Assembly (NCBI RefSeq): GCF_030463565.1
Contig: NC_134651.1
Coordinates: 12,660,734-12,724,733, forward strand
Source of the DNA: Pelecanus crispus
Taxonomy: Eukaryota; Chordata; Aves; Pelecaniformes; Pelecanidae
Reading direction: 5' to 3'
DNA: 64,000 nt
In this document: positions 1 through 10,700 of the stretch, piece by piece
Position numbering within the stretch: the first letter of the stretch is position 1
Layout of the letters: each line of letters begins with the position of its first letter
Translations under genes and position numbers: made by a program
Notes under the pieces: model-generated
Told to the model about the DNA's origin: nothing
Seen by the model: the letters and a program-made list of their open reading frames with translations, nothing else
Database searches by the model: none

Positions 1-320
1 CAGGTAACCGGGGTGCGGGCGGCCGGGCCGTCTGGGGGCCGCTTGCAGGAAGGGCTTCTCCAGGGGCAGGCGACAGCGGGTGTCCTTGGGAAGGCCGGGG
101 GCGGCGGGGGCCGGGGAGCGGGGCTGCTGGCGGCGGTGGAGGGGCGCGGTGCGGCCGGGGGCGCGGGGGACGGGGCGGGCGTGCGGCGGGGCGCGACGCC
201 GCGGGCTGGGCGGGGGTCGGCGGAGCGCCGAGGGGATGCAGGGCGGGGGAAGGGGCGCGCAGCGGGGAGGCTGGGCGCCGGGTGACTGCCTGCCACCCCA
301 GTGCGGCCGAGAGAAATAAC
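1..320. promoter_or_regulatory. CpG-rich edge of window with a possible exon end
   Basis: The first ~320 bases are very GC- and CpG-rich, like a vertebrate CpG-island promoter. The window opens with CAG|GTAACC, a good plus-strand splice donor, so bases 1-3 could be the end of a first exon lying outside. Its phase is unknown. It could be an upstream alternative first exon of RUBCN or belong to another transcript. No protein can be supported here; the short open frames reflect high GC. Confidence 0.4.
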
Positions 321-3300
321 CTGTCCTGTAAACAGCCAAGGCGACGCAGGCTAGTTTCTAACAGAATTATGTCCCCAAACGTCAAACAGCAGGGTTCAAA
401 CCAGGTTCCTATTTCAAAATACCACGTTAGGCTTAAAATTACTACTTAGAACAGTATGGCTACTGACGTTTTGTTTTCTTTGGGTTCTTTTCAGAGTTGT
501 TATCTTCTCCAGTTTCGGGTCAGAATCACATAATTCAGAAATTCAGAAGAGAACTTAGCAACTTGGTTTTTTGAACAAGGAATCTAGTGAAGCCTTTTTT
601 TTTGTCGCCTGTATATTTGCATTCTTTGGAGCTGTGTGTATTAGTGGTGGGTCAACAGTACACGCATACCTTGTGGTCAGCTGGCTGCAGCTAAATGAGC
701 TGTAACAGGGCTGGGATCTACGTCTTTTCACTCAGTGGCACTTCCTTCATCAGGCACTCCCTTTATTAAATTTAGGGGATTGTAATTATCTTTAAAATCT
801 CTACGTCTTGCTCATAGTTGATTGAAATTGGTCAGTGAGTTGCAGGGAGAGTAAAGGAAGGAGCAGATGGGCAGACAACGTGATCGAAGAGGCTGGACTT
901 CCTTCAGAAACCGGGCAATAAATGCTGGAAGGAAAATCCTGATGAATTTCCCCTGTTTGCAGTGGTCACCTGGCATTACTGTCCACATCTCCCTGAGTGT
1001 TTTCCGGGAGCTGTGCTGAGGCTGCCGTTCAAAAGTTGACTTCCCTTGCCCTTGGCCTTCAGTAGGCTTTGCAACGTGACCAAAGGGCAGCTTATTTCAG
1101 GGCTTGACTGACTGCCTCCAGAGAGGGAGAGCTCTGTACCGAGACTCCAGGGACCATGTTGCAAATGCCCTTGGGCAGCAATAAATATTTTCATATGCAC
1201 AACCTTGCACACGACCTTCTCCTTGCAGCAGGAACACTCCCACGTTTCATTAACTGCCCACGTACTCCATATGCCCATTTGCTAAAATAAATACTCTGTG
1301 GTAAATGCGATATCCTCAGTACCCAATCCACAGCTGACTCCTTGTGTGTGTAATCCCAGGCACAGTTCTGCCCTTCTGTGCTGGGAGGCACCTGCACCTA
1401 AATACTACGCAGGCCTTTGCCCCTTAACTGCAGAATTGGAGATCTTTTGAGGAGTATTAGCATGAAAAGCAAGCATGAGAGGAGAGAGCTGAGGCTTTCT
1501 GGTCTCTGCTCTGTCCTGTGCTACAGACTGTTGACAAGGCCTTGTTCTCTCCACTTACACTCTTTATGCATCTCTTCCCTTTTAAAATAAGGCCAATAAC
1601 GTGCTCCTGGATGTTCCTCTTGCCGCTTTCTACTGGCTAGAAGAGAATGGCTCAGTTCTTGTCATAGGACATCTTCAGCTAGTGAGAGATGTTCCCTTCA
1701 GGCAGGAGGAGCTCGTGACCATGGTGCTGGAGGCTACGAGTTCCACCCCATTTTCTTCTCTGTGCTCTCCATGTGCAGCATAAGTTCAGACATGGAGTCT
1801 TGGAGCCACATACTTGATAATTTATGCATTTTCCTCCAGATGACAAGTGGGATTTAATGACAAGTGGGACTTGAGATTCTAAAAGTCAGGCTCCATTTCT
1901 AAAGGGAAGATGCTATGGCCAGATGACCAATAAATACTAATAGAGGTGTCAAATAAAAGATGTATTTTTTAAAAAAGCTTTAAACCAAATTCCTGTGATG
2001 CTATAAGGTACAGATCCATCTGGTGACTGTGTCATATTGATAAACAAATGCTCTGTTTACCCAAAACAAATATGCTAATTGCAAAGGTGCCAGATGCTGC
2101 CTGCCCTCGTGATAGGTGGAAATCAGACAAAATCCAGATTGTACCACATCCATGGGTTGCATTTATTACCCAACAGGACACCAGCTGGCTGCTGCTCAGC
2201 ACAACAGAGAACCAGGCAAAGGTTCTGATCCTGAAGAGTTTTTCTCTTCTTGTTCAAAGTGGCTGAAATGCCGTAGGGATCATGGAGGCAACGATGCAAA
2301 CATCGGCTCTTGGTTTTCTGTCTAGCTCTCAGGATAGTGTCAGCATCTAGCCCCACAACAACAGTTCCATGTGGCATTGACAGTTGTAAGTTGTAAGAAC
2401 TGTACTGTATAAAGTACAGTATAACTGCAGCCCTGCGGAGTTTGTAGCCACTGTAAGAAGACAGTGTGTCTAAAGCATCCACAGGCCGTAGTAAGTTTTG
2501 GGGCTGGTTCTTTCCTGGGCCTTTCCCAGGCTCTTCCTGAGCACCAGTTATCTCCTCACTAAAATGAGACTTCACGGCTTTGCTGCCCAGTAACCCTGTT
2601 GTTACGGTACATTGTGGAGGAATTGCAGACTAGATGTTACCTGCTGAACATCCTGGCTGAAATTTGGGTGTTACAATTACCAAGCAGAAACCACACTGAA
2701 AGAATCGGGTGCTAAATGCACTCATAGATTTAAAGCCAGAGGGAGACGTCTAGTCCAAGCTGTATGTCGTGGGCTGTGGAATTATCACACCTACATTGAT
2801 CCCAGACACAGGTGAGCTATTCAAGTGCATCTTCCAAAGGAGGTCTCTGCTTCCCTAGGGGCACAGACGCTACCCTATTAAAAATAGCTTCTTATTCCTC
2901 ACATGAAATTGTCTGGCATCTACCAATAACTTCCAATCCTGCCTTCTCTGTGAGGTTTAACAAGTAAAGAAATTACATTGAATCAATAACTGACTTTATG
3001 TCACCCGAATCTTCCCCAAACAGCAGTTGGTCTGTGAGGTTCCAAATTCTGCTACTGTTCAGCAAAAGGATACATATATGCTTTCATACATTTACAATTA
3101 TTGACCTCTATTTGCGCTCCTCAGATTTTATGCTGGAGGATGAATCCGGTTTAGTCTCAGCACAGTCCCAGAAGCTAACGCAACTATGTGTGACTATAGG
3201 CTCTGTGTGATCAGGCTTATTTTTGACGGAATGATTTTTTATATGCTCTCTAAATTGACACAGGCATTGACAATAGTTAAGTAAACAGTGTCTGTAAGTA

Positions 3301-4212
3301 ACGTGCAAAACAACATCATGAAGCAGGGGAAAAGGAGAGATTTTTCTGAAGAAACGTAAAAAATCACTGTTAAGCAACATCCAGGCTATTTCTGACTTGT
3401 GGAGCTAGAAGAATCTTGTAATTCCTGATTTAGGAGCTAAATTAGATCTGTCAGCTTCATCTGCATGCTCCATTTCACCAGGTGTGATCATCATTGGATG
3501 ATCACAATAGTCTTGATGACTTGACTTTCTCCAATATTTTTACTGTGAGAGTTAACACATAGTCTGATGCCCCAATACCAAACATGCCATGTACAGCCAG
3601 CGTTTTCGACCTGTGCAATCAGTGCTTTAGGCTCTATGCAAGAAAATTTCTGCCTGACTGACAACCATGCTGGAAGTTGTTGTTCCACACTTGTGTGCAA
3701 TTACTATGTATGGGGAGTCCTTGTCTCTTAATTAAGTGCCTTCTGAAAAATGTTTTGTTGTTACTGCTTTAAGAATAGCAGTATGGAATGCTGTTCCCCC
3801 AAACGCTGCTTTAGTACTGTACTGGTAAGATAAGCCACATAGAAAGTCTTCATGTAAGGGTGTGTCTTCATGTATGCAGCATCAGCGAGCAGCATATTCT
3901 TATCATTAAAAGTAACAGTTTTATGAAGTTTCCACTGTGCAAAAGACTACCTTTGATTTCTGAGGCATCAGACAACTCTGGAGACATATCTGGGTTTTGT
4001 CTTCTGTGATAATCTGTCATCTGTTCTCAGTCTGATGGCAGCAGCATCACTTTTTCCTTTCTCATTGCACTGCTTTTTGGTGGAAAGTACATACAATTCT
4101 GTAATCTGTTTCACATCCTCTTTACCGTGGGCAACAGAACAGAAACATTCCGTTTGTCTCTGCTGGTACTTTCAATGCGAGCGCTGTCTGCCAGGGACAC
4201 GTTGGTTGGTTG
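321..4212. other. Gene-free stretch upstream of RUBCN
   Basis: AT-richer DNA with no exon I can support on either strand. It holds an old LINE relic near 2,715-2,960 and otherwise unique-looking sequence. An open frame on the minus strand at 2,123-2,575 has no recognisable domain and is taken as chance. If the donor at base 4 is used, this stretch may be the intron of a transcript starting to the left. Confidence 0.5.
2715..2960 (+). repeat. Ancient CR1-like LINE relic
   Basis: The segment from the phrase 'catagatttaaagccaga' (about 2,720) through 'ttaaaaatagcttcttatt' and 'aattgtctggc' (about 2,877-2,920) follows, with heavy decay, the 3' part of old reptile/bird CR1 copies (the pattern of a TAGATTT-AAGGCCAGA start, a CATATCTTCCA-like middle and a TTAAAAAT...CTTATT...AATTTGTCTGGC later block). 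This is from memory of the family consensus. No coding capacity remains. Boundaries are approximate. Confidence 0.5.
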
Positions 4213-4290
4213 TTTTTTCCCTTGCCATCGCCAGTTTCTTTTTTCCCTTGCCATCGCCAGTTTCTTTTTTCCCTTGCCATCGCCAGTTTC
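4213..4290 (+). repeat. 26-bp tandem repeat, three perfect copies
   Basis: Three identical 26-bp units lie head to tail at 4,213-4,238, 4,239-4,264 and 4,265-4,290. Each is six Ts followed by CCCTTGCCATCGCCAGTTTC. The array ends where the RUBCN CpG island begins, about 470 bp before the start codon. Confidence 0.95.
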
Positions 4291-4657
4291 TCCCCACCTC
4301 TGCAGCCGGAGCGGGCAAGCCGTTATCTCGGTTAGCGACCACTGTGGTTTCACGCTGCGGTGCGGCCAAACCCCGGCGCAAACACTTCACTCGGCGGGCT
4401 GACAGTAACATGGCTGGCAGCTCGGCTCTTCCGCGCTGAGGACAGCCGACCGCTCTGGGGCCCTACCGCGGCCAAAGGCGCACCCGTGTGCCCACGGGGG
4501 TGGCGGCGGAGCCCGCACCAGCGGCCGCCCCTGACGGGAAAGCCGAGGGCCCGTGGGCCCCCGCTCTCCGAAGGCGGAGGGCGGCAGAGGGGCGGGAAGC
4601 TGAGGTGCGACGCCCGCCATGGCGGCCGGGCCCCGCCTCGGCGCGGCCGCGCGCAGT

Positions 4658-4677
4658 GCATGCCGGGAGCTGTAGTT
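4658..4677 (-). promoter_or_regulatory. ZNF143/SBS promoter element
   Basis: On the minus strand the site reads AACTACAGCTCCCGGCATGC, a near match to the ZNF143 (Staf) binding element ACTACAAnTCCCAnnATGC found in many TATA-less and bidirectional vertebrate promoters. It lies about 85 bp upstream of the RUBCN start codon. The match is seen directly; binding is inferred. Confidence 0.75.
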
Positions 4678-4706
4678 CGCGGCGGGGCGGGGCGGGCGCT
4701 CGCCCC

Positions 4707-4714
4707 CACGTGAC
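4707..4714 (+). promoter_or_regulatory. CACGTGAC E-box (CLEAR-like)
   Basis: CACGTGAC occurs 48 bp before the RUBCN ATG. It matches eight of the ten bases of the TFEB/TFE3 CLEAR element GTCACGTGAC and is also a USF/MYC-type E-box. RUBCN acts in the autophagy-lysosome pathway, so a TFEB site would make sense, but many CpG promoters carry CACGTG. Confidence 0.5.
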
Positions 4715-4761
4715 GGTGGCACGGTGGCGCGGCGGCGGCGGCGGGGCCGCGCGCGCCCGGG

Positions 4762-7700
4762 ATGGAGGTCGGGCCCCGCAAGGGGCGCGCGGAGAGCAGG
4801 TGGGGCCGCGCGCGGGGGCGCGGCGTGGCGCGGGAGAGGGACACGCGTGTGCGGGGGGCCCGGCGCGCCGGGGGCTGCGGCCGCCGCCTCCCGGTGACCG
4901 GGGCGAGGAAGCGAACCCCACCCCGTGCCGCGCGGGGAGCGGCGCTGGCGGAGCGCGGCGGGCCGCCCCCGCTTCGGTCCCTCGTGGGAGGAAGCGCGCC
5001 GTGAGCTGGGCTCTGGGGGCAGCCCGTGGGCCTCCTCGCCCGCCCGGCGCCGGCACGCCGCTCTGCGCCCTGCCGCGGGCGAGGGTCTGGGCCGCCGGAG
5101 GGGCCGCGGCGGCCGCACCCGGTGCTGTCTCCGCCGTGGTGGTGACGGCGGCTCGGCGTCAGCCGCGGCCGCGGCAGCAGCTGCCGAGCCTCTGCTTCGC
5201 ACGCCTTGCGCCGAGGGGTGAAACCGTCCCGCCCCGACGCCGCGCTGCCGTTGCGGTGGCTCTGCGGCTTGCTGCGCTCGGACCGTGTCCCCTGGCAGCC
5301 GCCCGCACCCCCCTTCCCGGCGCTGCGGGGGCCTCTCCGGCTTCTCCGTTCTGCCGAGGGGAGGCCCCGCGCCTGCACGTGGCTGGCGGGGGGCGCGGCC
5401 CTGCTGCGCTGGCTTCGCCCGCGGGGTCCTCGGTTAGGCTGTAGGCACGGTTTTTCTTGGTAGCATTTATAAAAGCAGCAGAGGTTGTTCCCTGGAGGTG
5501 TTTTGATGACGAGTCCTGCTTCCTTCAGGTTTTTGTACGTCTTCAGCCTTTGCTTTGTGCTGCGCTTTTGCCCTGGTGCTCCCAAGCGCCGGGTGGATGT
5601 CGGATGGAATGGGAATGCTGGCTGGGGAGGAGGGAGCAGCTGGAACTTGATATGGGAGAGAAGCATTCCTTATCTGAGGGGCTCAGCTAGCCGCTCTATT
5701 CCTGCTAGCATTATCAGCTGGGAAAATGCTACCGGTGCTTTTAAAGCTATAGCACAAGTTAGGGGTGCCTTTTGATTTGCACGGTTCGAGCTACTCTCCC
5801 TCTTTAGCTAATGCTTGAGACCCAGCAGGTTCAGAAAGGTAAAAGGAGTTAACTGCATTCACTTCTTTTTCTTTCTGGAATCATCTTTGTGCATGTTCTT
5901 GCCTTTGCAAGTGCAAGTCCTGCACTACCAGACTCTACCATGGTGTCACTAACAGAGCTGATGCGGTGCCACCCCCAGCACTCCCTCGGGGAGGAGGAGG
6001 GCATCGCCCCCTCCAGTGCTGGCACATGAGGGGGGCTGCTTGTTCTCCTGGCTGTCACTGGTGCACTGGGGAGGATCCTGGCATGGGCCTCGCACAGCCT
6101 CGTTGTCCTTTGCGCAAATGGTCTAGCATTTTAATTCCCAGGGAGGTGCCATTTCACTACAGATTGTGGCTGTGACTGATAGCGATAGGATAGAGGTCAC
6201 TGCATCCATCTTCCCATGGATCATGGGAAATGCAGAAGCAAAAGTTATTTTGCTGAAGTCCATTCTTCTGCTGGGGCAGGAGAGGAAAACGATCTCGTGC
6301 TGGATTTTGCTGCCTCTCCTGAGCAGCAGGTCCGAAATGCATCAGGGAGCAGGGGCTGTAATGCTGATGTCCGTCAAGGCACGTCAGGAAGGTTAGTGCC
6401 TTCATTCTGCCGGGCAGAGAGCAGGGCTCTCGGTGCCTTGGAGCAGTGGGAGGGTGATGTGAGGGATGCAGCAGCCACGGGGGAGCAGAGGGGCCGTTGG
6501 TCGGCCGGGCGGGTTAGCGAAGAGCTGCCGCCTTCGGCTCCAGCGAGGCCTGTGGACGGCAGGGCCAGCGGAGAGGGTCCCTAAGGGCAACCAGCGCTGG
6601 GAGCTGTAGAAGGTGAGCGGCTGGTCCTGGGGAAGTGGGTGCGGTGGGGATCTGCTCTGCGCGTCGCTGCCTCTGGCTGCCTACTTGCTTGTTGCAGGAG
6701 GTGCTATGCAGATGAAAGCCCAGTGGACACTATCCTCGGTCTGCAGGTTGTGGTCATCTGCTTGTGGGAGGCTTTGCCAGGATGAGCAAGCAAAACTACT
6801 TGCCATGGTGGGAGAAGGCTAAAAAACACCTTTAATCCCTTTCTTCTTCCCTCATACTTTGCCAGTGCAGAGCAAGAGTGCTCTGGCGAGCAGCAGGTCT
6901 GGGCTGCGTTTGCTGTGGGAGCCTTTTGTGGTTGTGCCCCCAGTTTTATACTGGTGCAAGCTTTTAGCACTGGTGCAAGCAGCCCTGCGTTTCAGTTTCC
7001 GAGCCAGCCTGCTCAGCTCTCCCCAGCTGGACACTGCAGGGCTGACCCGCCAGGCTGGCAGAGCTCTTCTGGCTTCCTCTGCCTCATCAGCCACTCCCCA
7101 CGGCTGCAGATGAATTGCACGAAGTCTGCTTTTATTTTAATCCCATTTCACAGCAGTGCCGAGCCTGCCGGAGGAGCAGGCGGGGTAGCCCGAGGAAAGG
7201 GGCTGCTGGTTGTCTGGGAAACCTGGGGACGGCGAGGCAGGAGCAGGCTGTGCGCAGCGGCGGGTTACGCAGCGCCTTCGGGATCTGCAGGAGGAACCGG
7301 CAGCTGGCTCAGGAATGTCCTTGGGGATCTGGAGGAAGTCCCTCCACGACCTCAGCATCCTCAGCCTGACCTCTTTAGTATGCTAAGAAGGATCGAGAGA
7401 CTGCTCCAGGTAGGGGACGGTTCAAGCGGCCATTGCTAGATGCCTCCTGCAGGGCACAAGCAGACGCGCAGCAGATGTTATTTGTGAGAAAGACAAGCTT
7501 CATTTTTCTTCTTTTAATACTAGATACCTGTTTTGGAAAGTAACTAGGGATTGGTTTTCTTTTAAATGAAGAAGTTCACCTGAGTCAGCAGCATGGCTCC
7601 CTGCCTCTGCTGTGAGTCACCTTTGCTGACTTGGGCCAAGAGGAGTTCCTACCCTTGCTGGCATGGAGGGGCTGAGAAAGCCTTGGATGAGCGGGCAGCA

Positions 7701-10700
7701 TTTCCCTGATGTTGTCATCAGCAGTCATTAAGCCATTTTTTGCTCCAAGGCTGGATTGTGTCTTATCACTCCAGTGCAAAAGGTTCAGTTATATTTGGAA
7801 CAGTTCCTGATGGCGGGTTGATGTTGCTGTACCTGAAGATAGAGTTAGTGGTGGTAAAGCAAGGAAACCCAGTGCCAAGTTTACAGAGCTGGTGGCTAAA
7901 ATTGGAGGCTGGATCAGAGGTCATCTTTAAGGAAGAAAAGGGAGGCAGCTGAGGTCTCACTGGTGTTCCACCAGCGATGGCCCCTGCAAACACCCTCGGC
8001 TGTTCTGGCTCAGGGACCAGGCTCTGCTAGACAGGAGAGCAGAAGCACGTGTGGTTCCTGCAGAGGAAGCTCTGCTTGTGTCCTGTGACCTCTCTGGGGT
8101 GTGTTGCTGTCCTCCCTTTAAGTTGGGGTATTTTCATGATGTGATATGAATTGACCTCACCCCGTGTCAGGCTTTCTTTAGCACTACCAAAGGAAAATTC
8201 TCTTTATTCAGGAAAAAACGAGCAGATTTCTCAGTATCGCTCTGAACACCTGCTGAAATGGAGAACTTGAGGGCAGCTGGGACCCCGGCTTTTGCTATCC
8301 GTCCTGGCAGCCCAGGCTCAGGCTCTGTCGCTGGGAGGGGAGCAAACCCTGCTGCTAATTCAGGGTTAACCCACGAGTCCAGTTCAAGCTGAAATGTGGT
8401 TAGCTGCACTGTCTCTCGATGTCCCTGCCACCTGCAGCCAGCTATATGGGTCTTTGTTTCTTCAACCTTGTGTCACTGTATGCTTTTCAGCATGCACAGT
8501 GTTCCAGCCCAGAAACATCTGGGGTTTGGGTGTCAGTAGGGTCTTGTGCATCCAACTTGTGAACTGCTTTGGGCCAGGAAGTCCCATGGGATCCTTACTG
8601 TCTTACAGGTATTTAATTCACTTTTGGTAGCTTCTGAATCACCTGTGCAAAGGTGCTTTCATTGTGCTGCTTGTTCCCTATGTGCTTCTGCATTCAATGT
8701 TTTAACATTTGGAGGTTATTTTGTTTGAGGATTGCTTAATCTTAGTTTCCCTGTCCCAGGAGGGAGCTGTGACTCCAGTCTGTTGGATCCTGGTTTTCTG
8801 CCTCTAGGGAAATGCACAACTTCTTTAATGAGACAGGTCATTTGGTAAGGCACGGCTCTGCATGTCCTACCTCCACATCCTTGTGTGCATCGCCTGCTTT
8901 TTATAGCATGAAATAACAGGGAGTTTCTCTGTCTCACTGACTTGGAAGATCAGCAGCGTGGCTGAGCTTTCACTTGCATTTCCTAACTCTGAGCGTTAGA
9001 AATATCTTGGGGAGGAGCCGGTGACCTTTTGAGCTCAGTGGCTGCAGATGTTCTTTGACCAGGGACCGGCGATGCCGTTCTGGGCATCTGCAGATGGCAT
9101 CGCCGGTCCCCGGTCAAAGAACATCTGCAGCCCTCAGGGCAGGGATGAAAAAAATCCATAAATTCAGGAGAATGGCTGGATTGATTTTCTGTGTCTCCCT
9201 GAGTTGGATCTCCTTCAGGAAGGTGCTTTTGATTTGTATCCCTGCTTTCTTCTTCAGTCTCTCCTGAGACAAGCCCTGACCGTGCTTGTTAGTCTAAGTA
9301 CATCATAAACATATACATACTTCTTTATGCATTGCAGCTCTGTTTTAGAGCTCCTGTGCTGCCGGGGTAATAGGCTTTGCAGGTGGAATGGGTTGGCTTC
9401 TGCGTGGTTTAAGCTTAGGTGAGCACTGAAAGCGGTGAGGTTTTGCTGGGGAGACCTCATGAAGGGAGTGGATGGGGAGCTTGAAGTAGAGCCAATATCT
9501 GATGATCTGCTTGTTCACTTGATCAGTTTTGCAATAACAAACGAGTCACAGAGAATATTGTCGAGAAAAGCTTGGTTTTAAATATCAGGATTATGTTACT
9601 TTTTAGTGTCCTTCTCTGTGCAGCAAGAGGTGTGCAGCCCACGCTTTCATCCACAAGGATGAAAAGGAGAGTAGTTTTAAATAATGTTGTTTATTTTAAA
9701 TTTATTTTCCTGGTTTGTTTTGCAGAGTGAGAGGGATTAACGGCTGAAACACTGGCTTGTTTCTGGCCAGTCGAAAGGTTGGACTTTCATTCTAAGCTGT
9801 CACCCCCAGCGCTTTTGTTACAAACCCTGCAGAGGCACTTCTTTTGGCATTTATACTGCCAAATATACCTTGCAACATTCCTGTTGCTTCTGGGAGAGTG
9901 GCTCCTATCAGAACACGTTTCTGACAGCTGCTGTTCCTCTGGCAACGCTGTCAAATGGCTTGAGGGGGGATCTCAGTCATCCAAAGCTTCCTTCCCCAAA
10001 GTTGCTTTTGCATAGACAAATGATGTAACCTCTCTGCGCTGTCACTTTTGCTTTATGGTGGATAATGGTGATTCCTTGGTGTACACAGGGCAGCCAAGGG
10101 GGTTGATATCGGTGAGGAATGCTGTGCAAGCTCAAGAGTACAACTGCAGTTTGCGGTTTGCTAATCTCTGTCCAGTAGATGAACGCTTTTGCAAGAAAGT
10201 CAGTTTGTGCCTACAGCAGCTCTGGGGCCAGAGAGCAGCTGTACAGGTGGAGATGCAGATGAAGAGTTAAGGAATTCAGAGTGGAGCACTTCTGCATCCT
10301 GACGGTGCTGGAGTGCTCGATGCGGTGCGCATTGCTCGAGGATTGCCTCTGTAGTTGCGGATGCAGCGCAGCCAGTGTCTGCTAGATGTGGTGGACATCG
10401 TGCCGTTGCCTTACAGGTGCCGTACTCCTGATGTGCTGCTGCTCTGAACAGTCTCTGATAGAGCGTGTGAGTGAAGCAAGCAAGAGGCTGGCTGGAAAGA
10501 CGTCCTCCAACTTTGTTGGCCCATACTAAGCAAGTGGTATATTGCAGGAGCCATCAGTCTTTGTTCTGGCTGTCTCCTGAGACCACATTGGTGGTGGCTA
10601 CCAGTCGTCACAGGCATCATACAAAGGGGCCTCTTGTCCACAAACTATGCACGGGAGACCACAGGGAGGTGTAAAGTCCTTTAGCTCACCTTTGCTAGCT

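Larger units (their letters stand above)
4290..5450 (+). promoter_or_regulatory. RUBCN: RUBCN CpG-island promoter and first-exon region
   Basis: A dense CpG island of ~1.15 kb surrounds the first coding exon of RUBCN. It has many GC boxes (for example around 4,681-4,695), no TATA box, a ZNF143-type element and a CACGTGAC E-box within 105 bp upstream of the ATG. This is a typical TATA-less housekeeping promoter, and transcription probably starts between 4,660 and 4,762. In humans this promoter is shared head-to-head with FYTTD1; I do not find a FYTTD1 first coding exon on the minus strand here. Confidence 0.8.

Noticed and set aside
2123-2575. 150-codon open frame on the minus strand
   Set aside because: No recognisable domain, no splice context and no neighbouring exon; the composition looks random.
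4290-4760. FYTTD1 head-to-head first exon, expected from human synteny
   Set aside because: No minus-strand reading resembles the FYTTD1 N-terminus in the promoter interval, so it is not annotated; it may lie elsewhere or its first exon may be noncoding.
4350-5666. 438-codon open frame on the minus strand (and a 318-codon plus-strand frame at 4,488-5,444)
   Set aside because: Both lie in the CpG island, are dominated by Arg, Pro, Ala and Gly, and overlap the true RUBCN first exon; long frames arise from lack of stop codons in GC-rich DNA.
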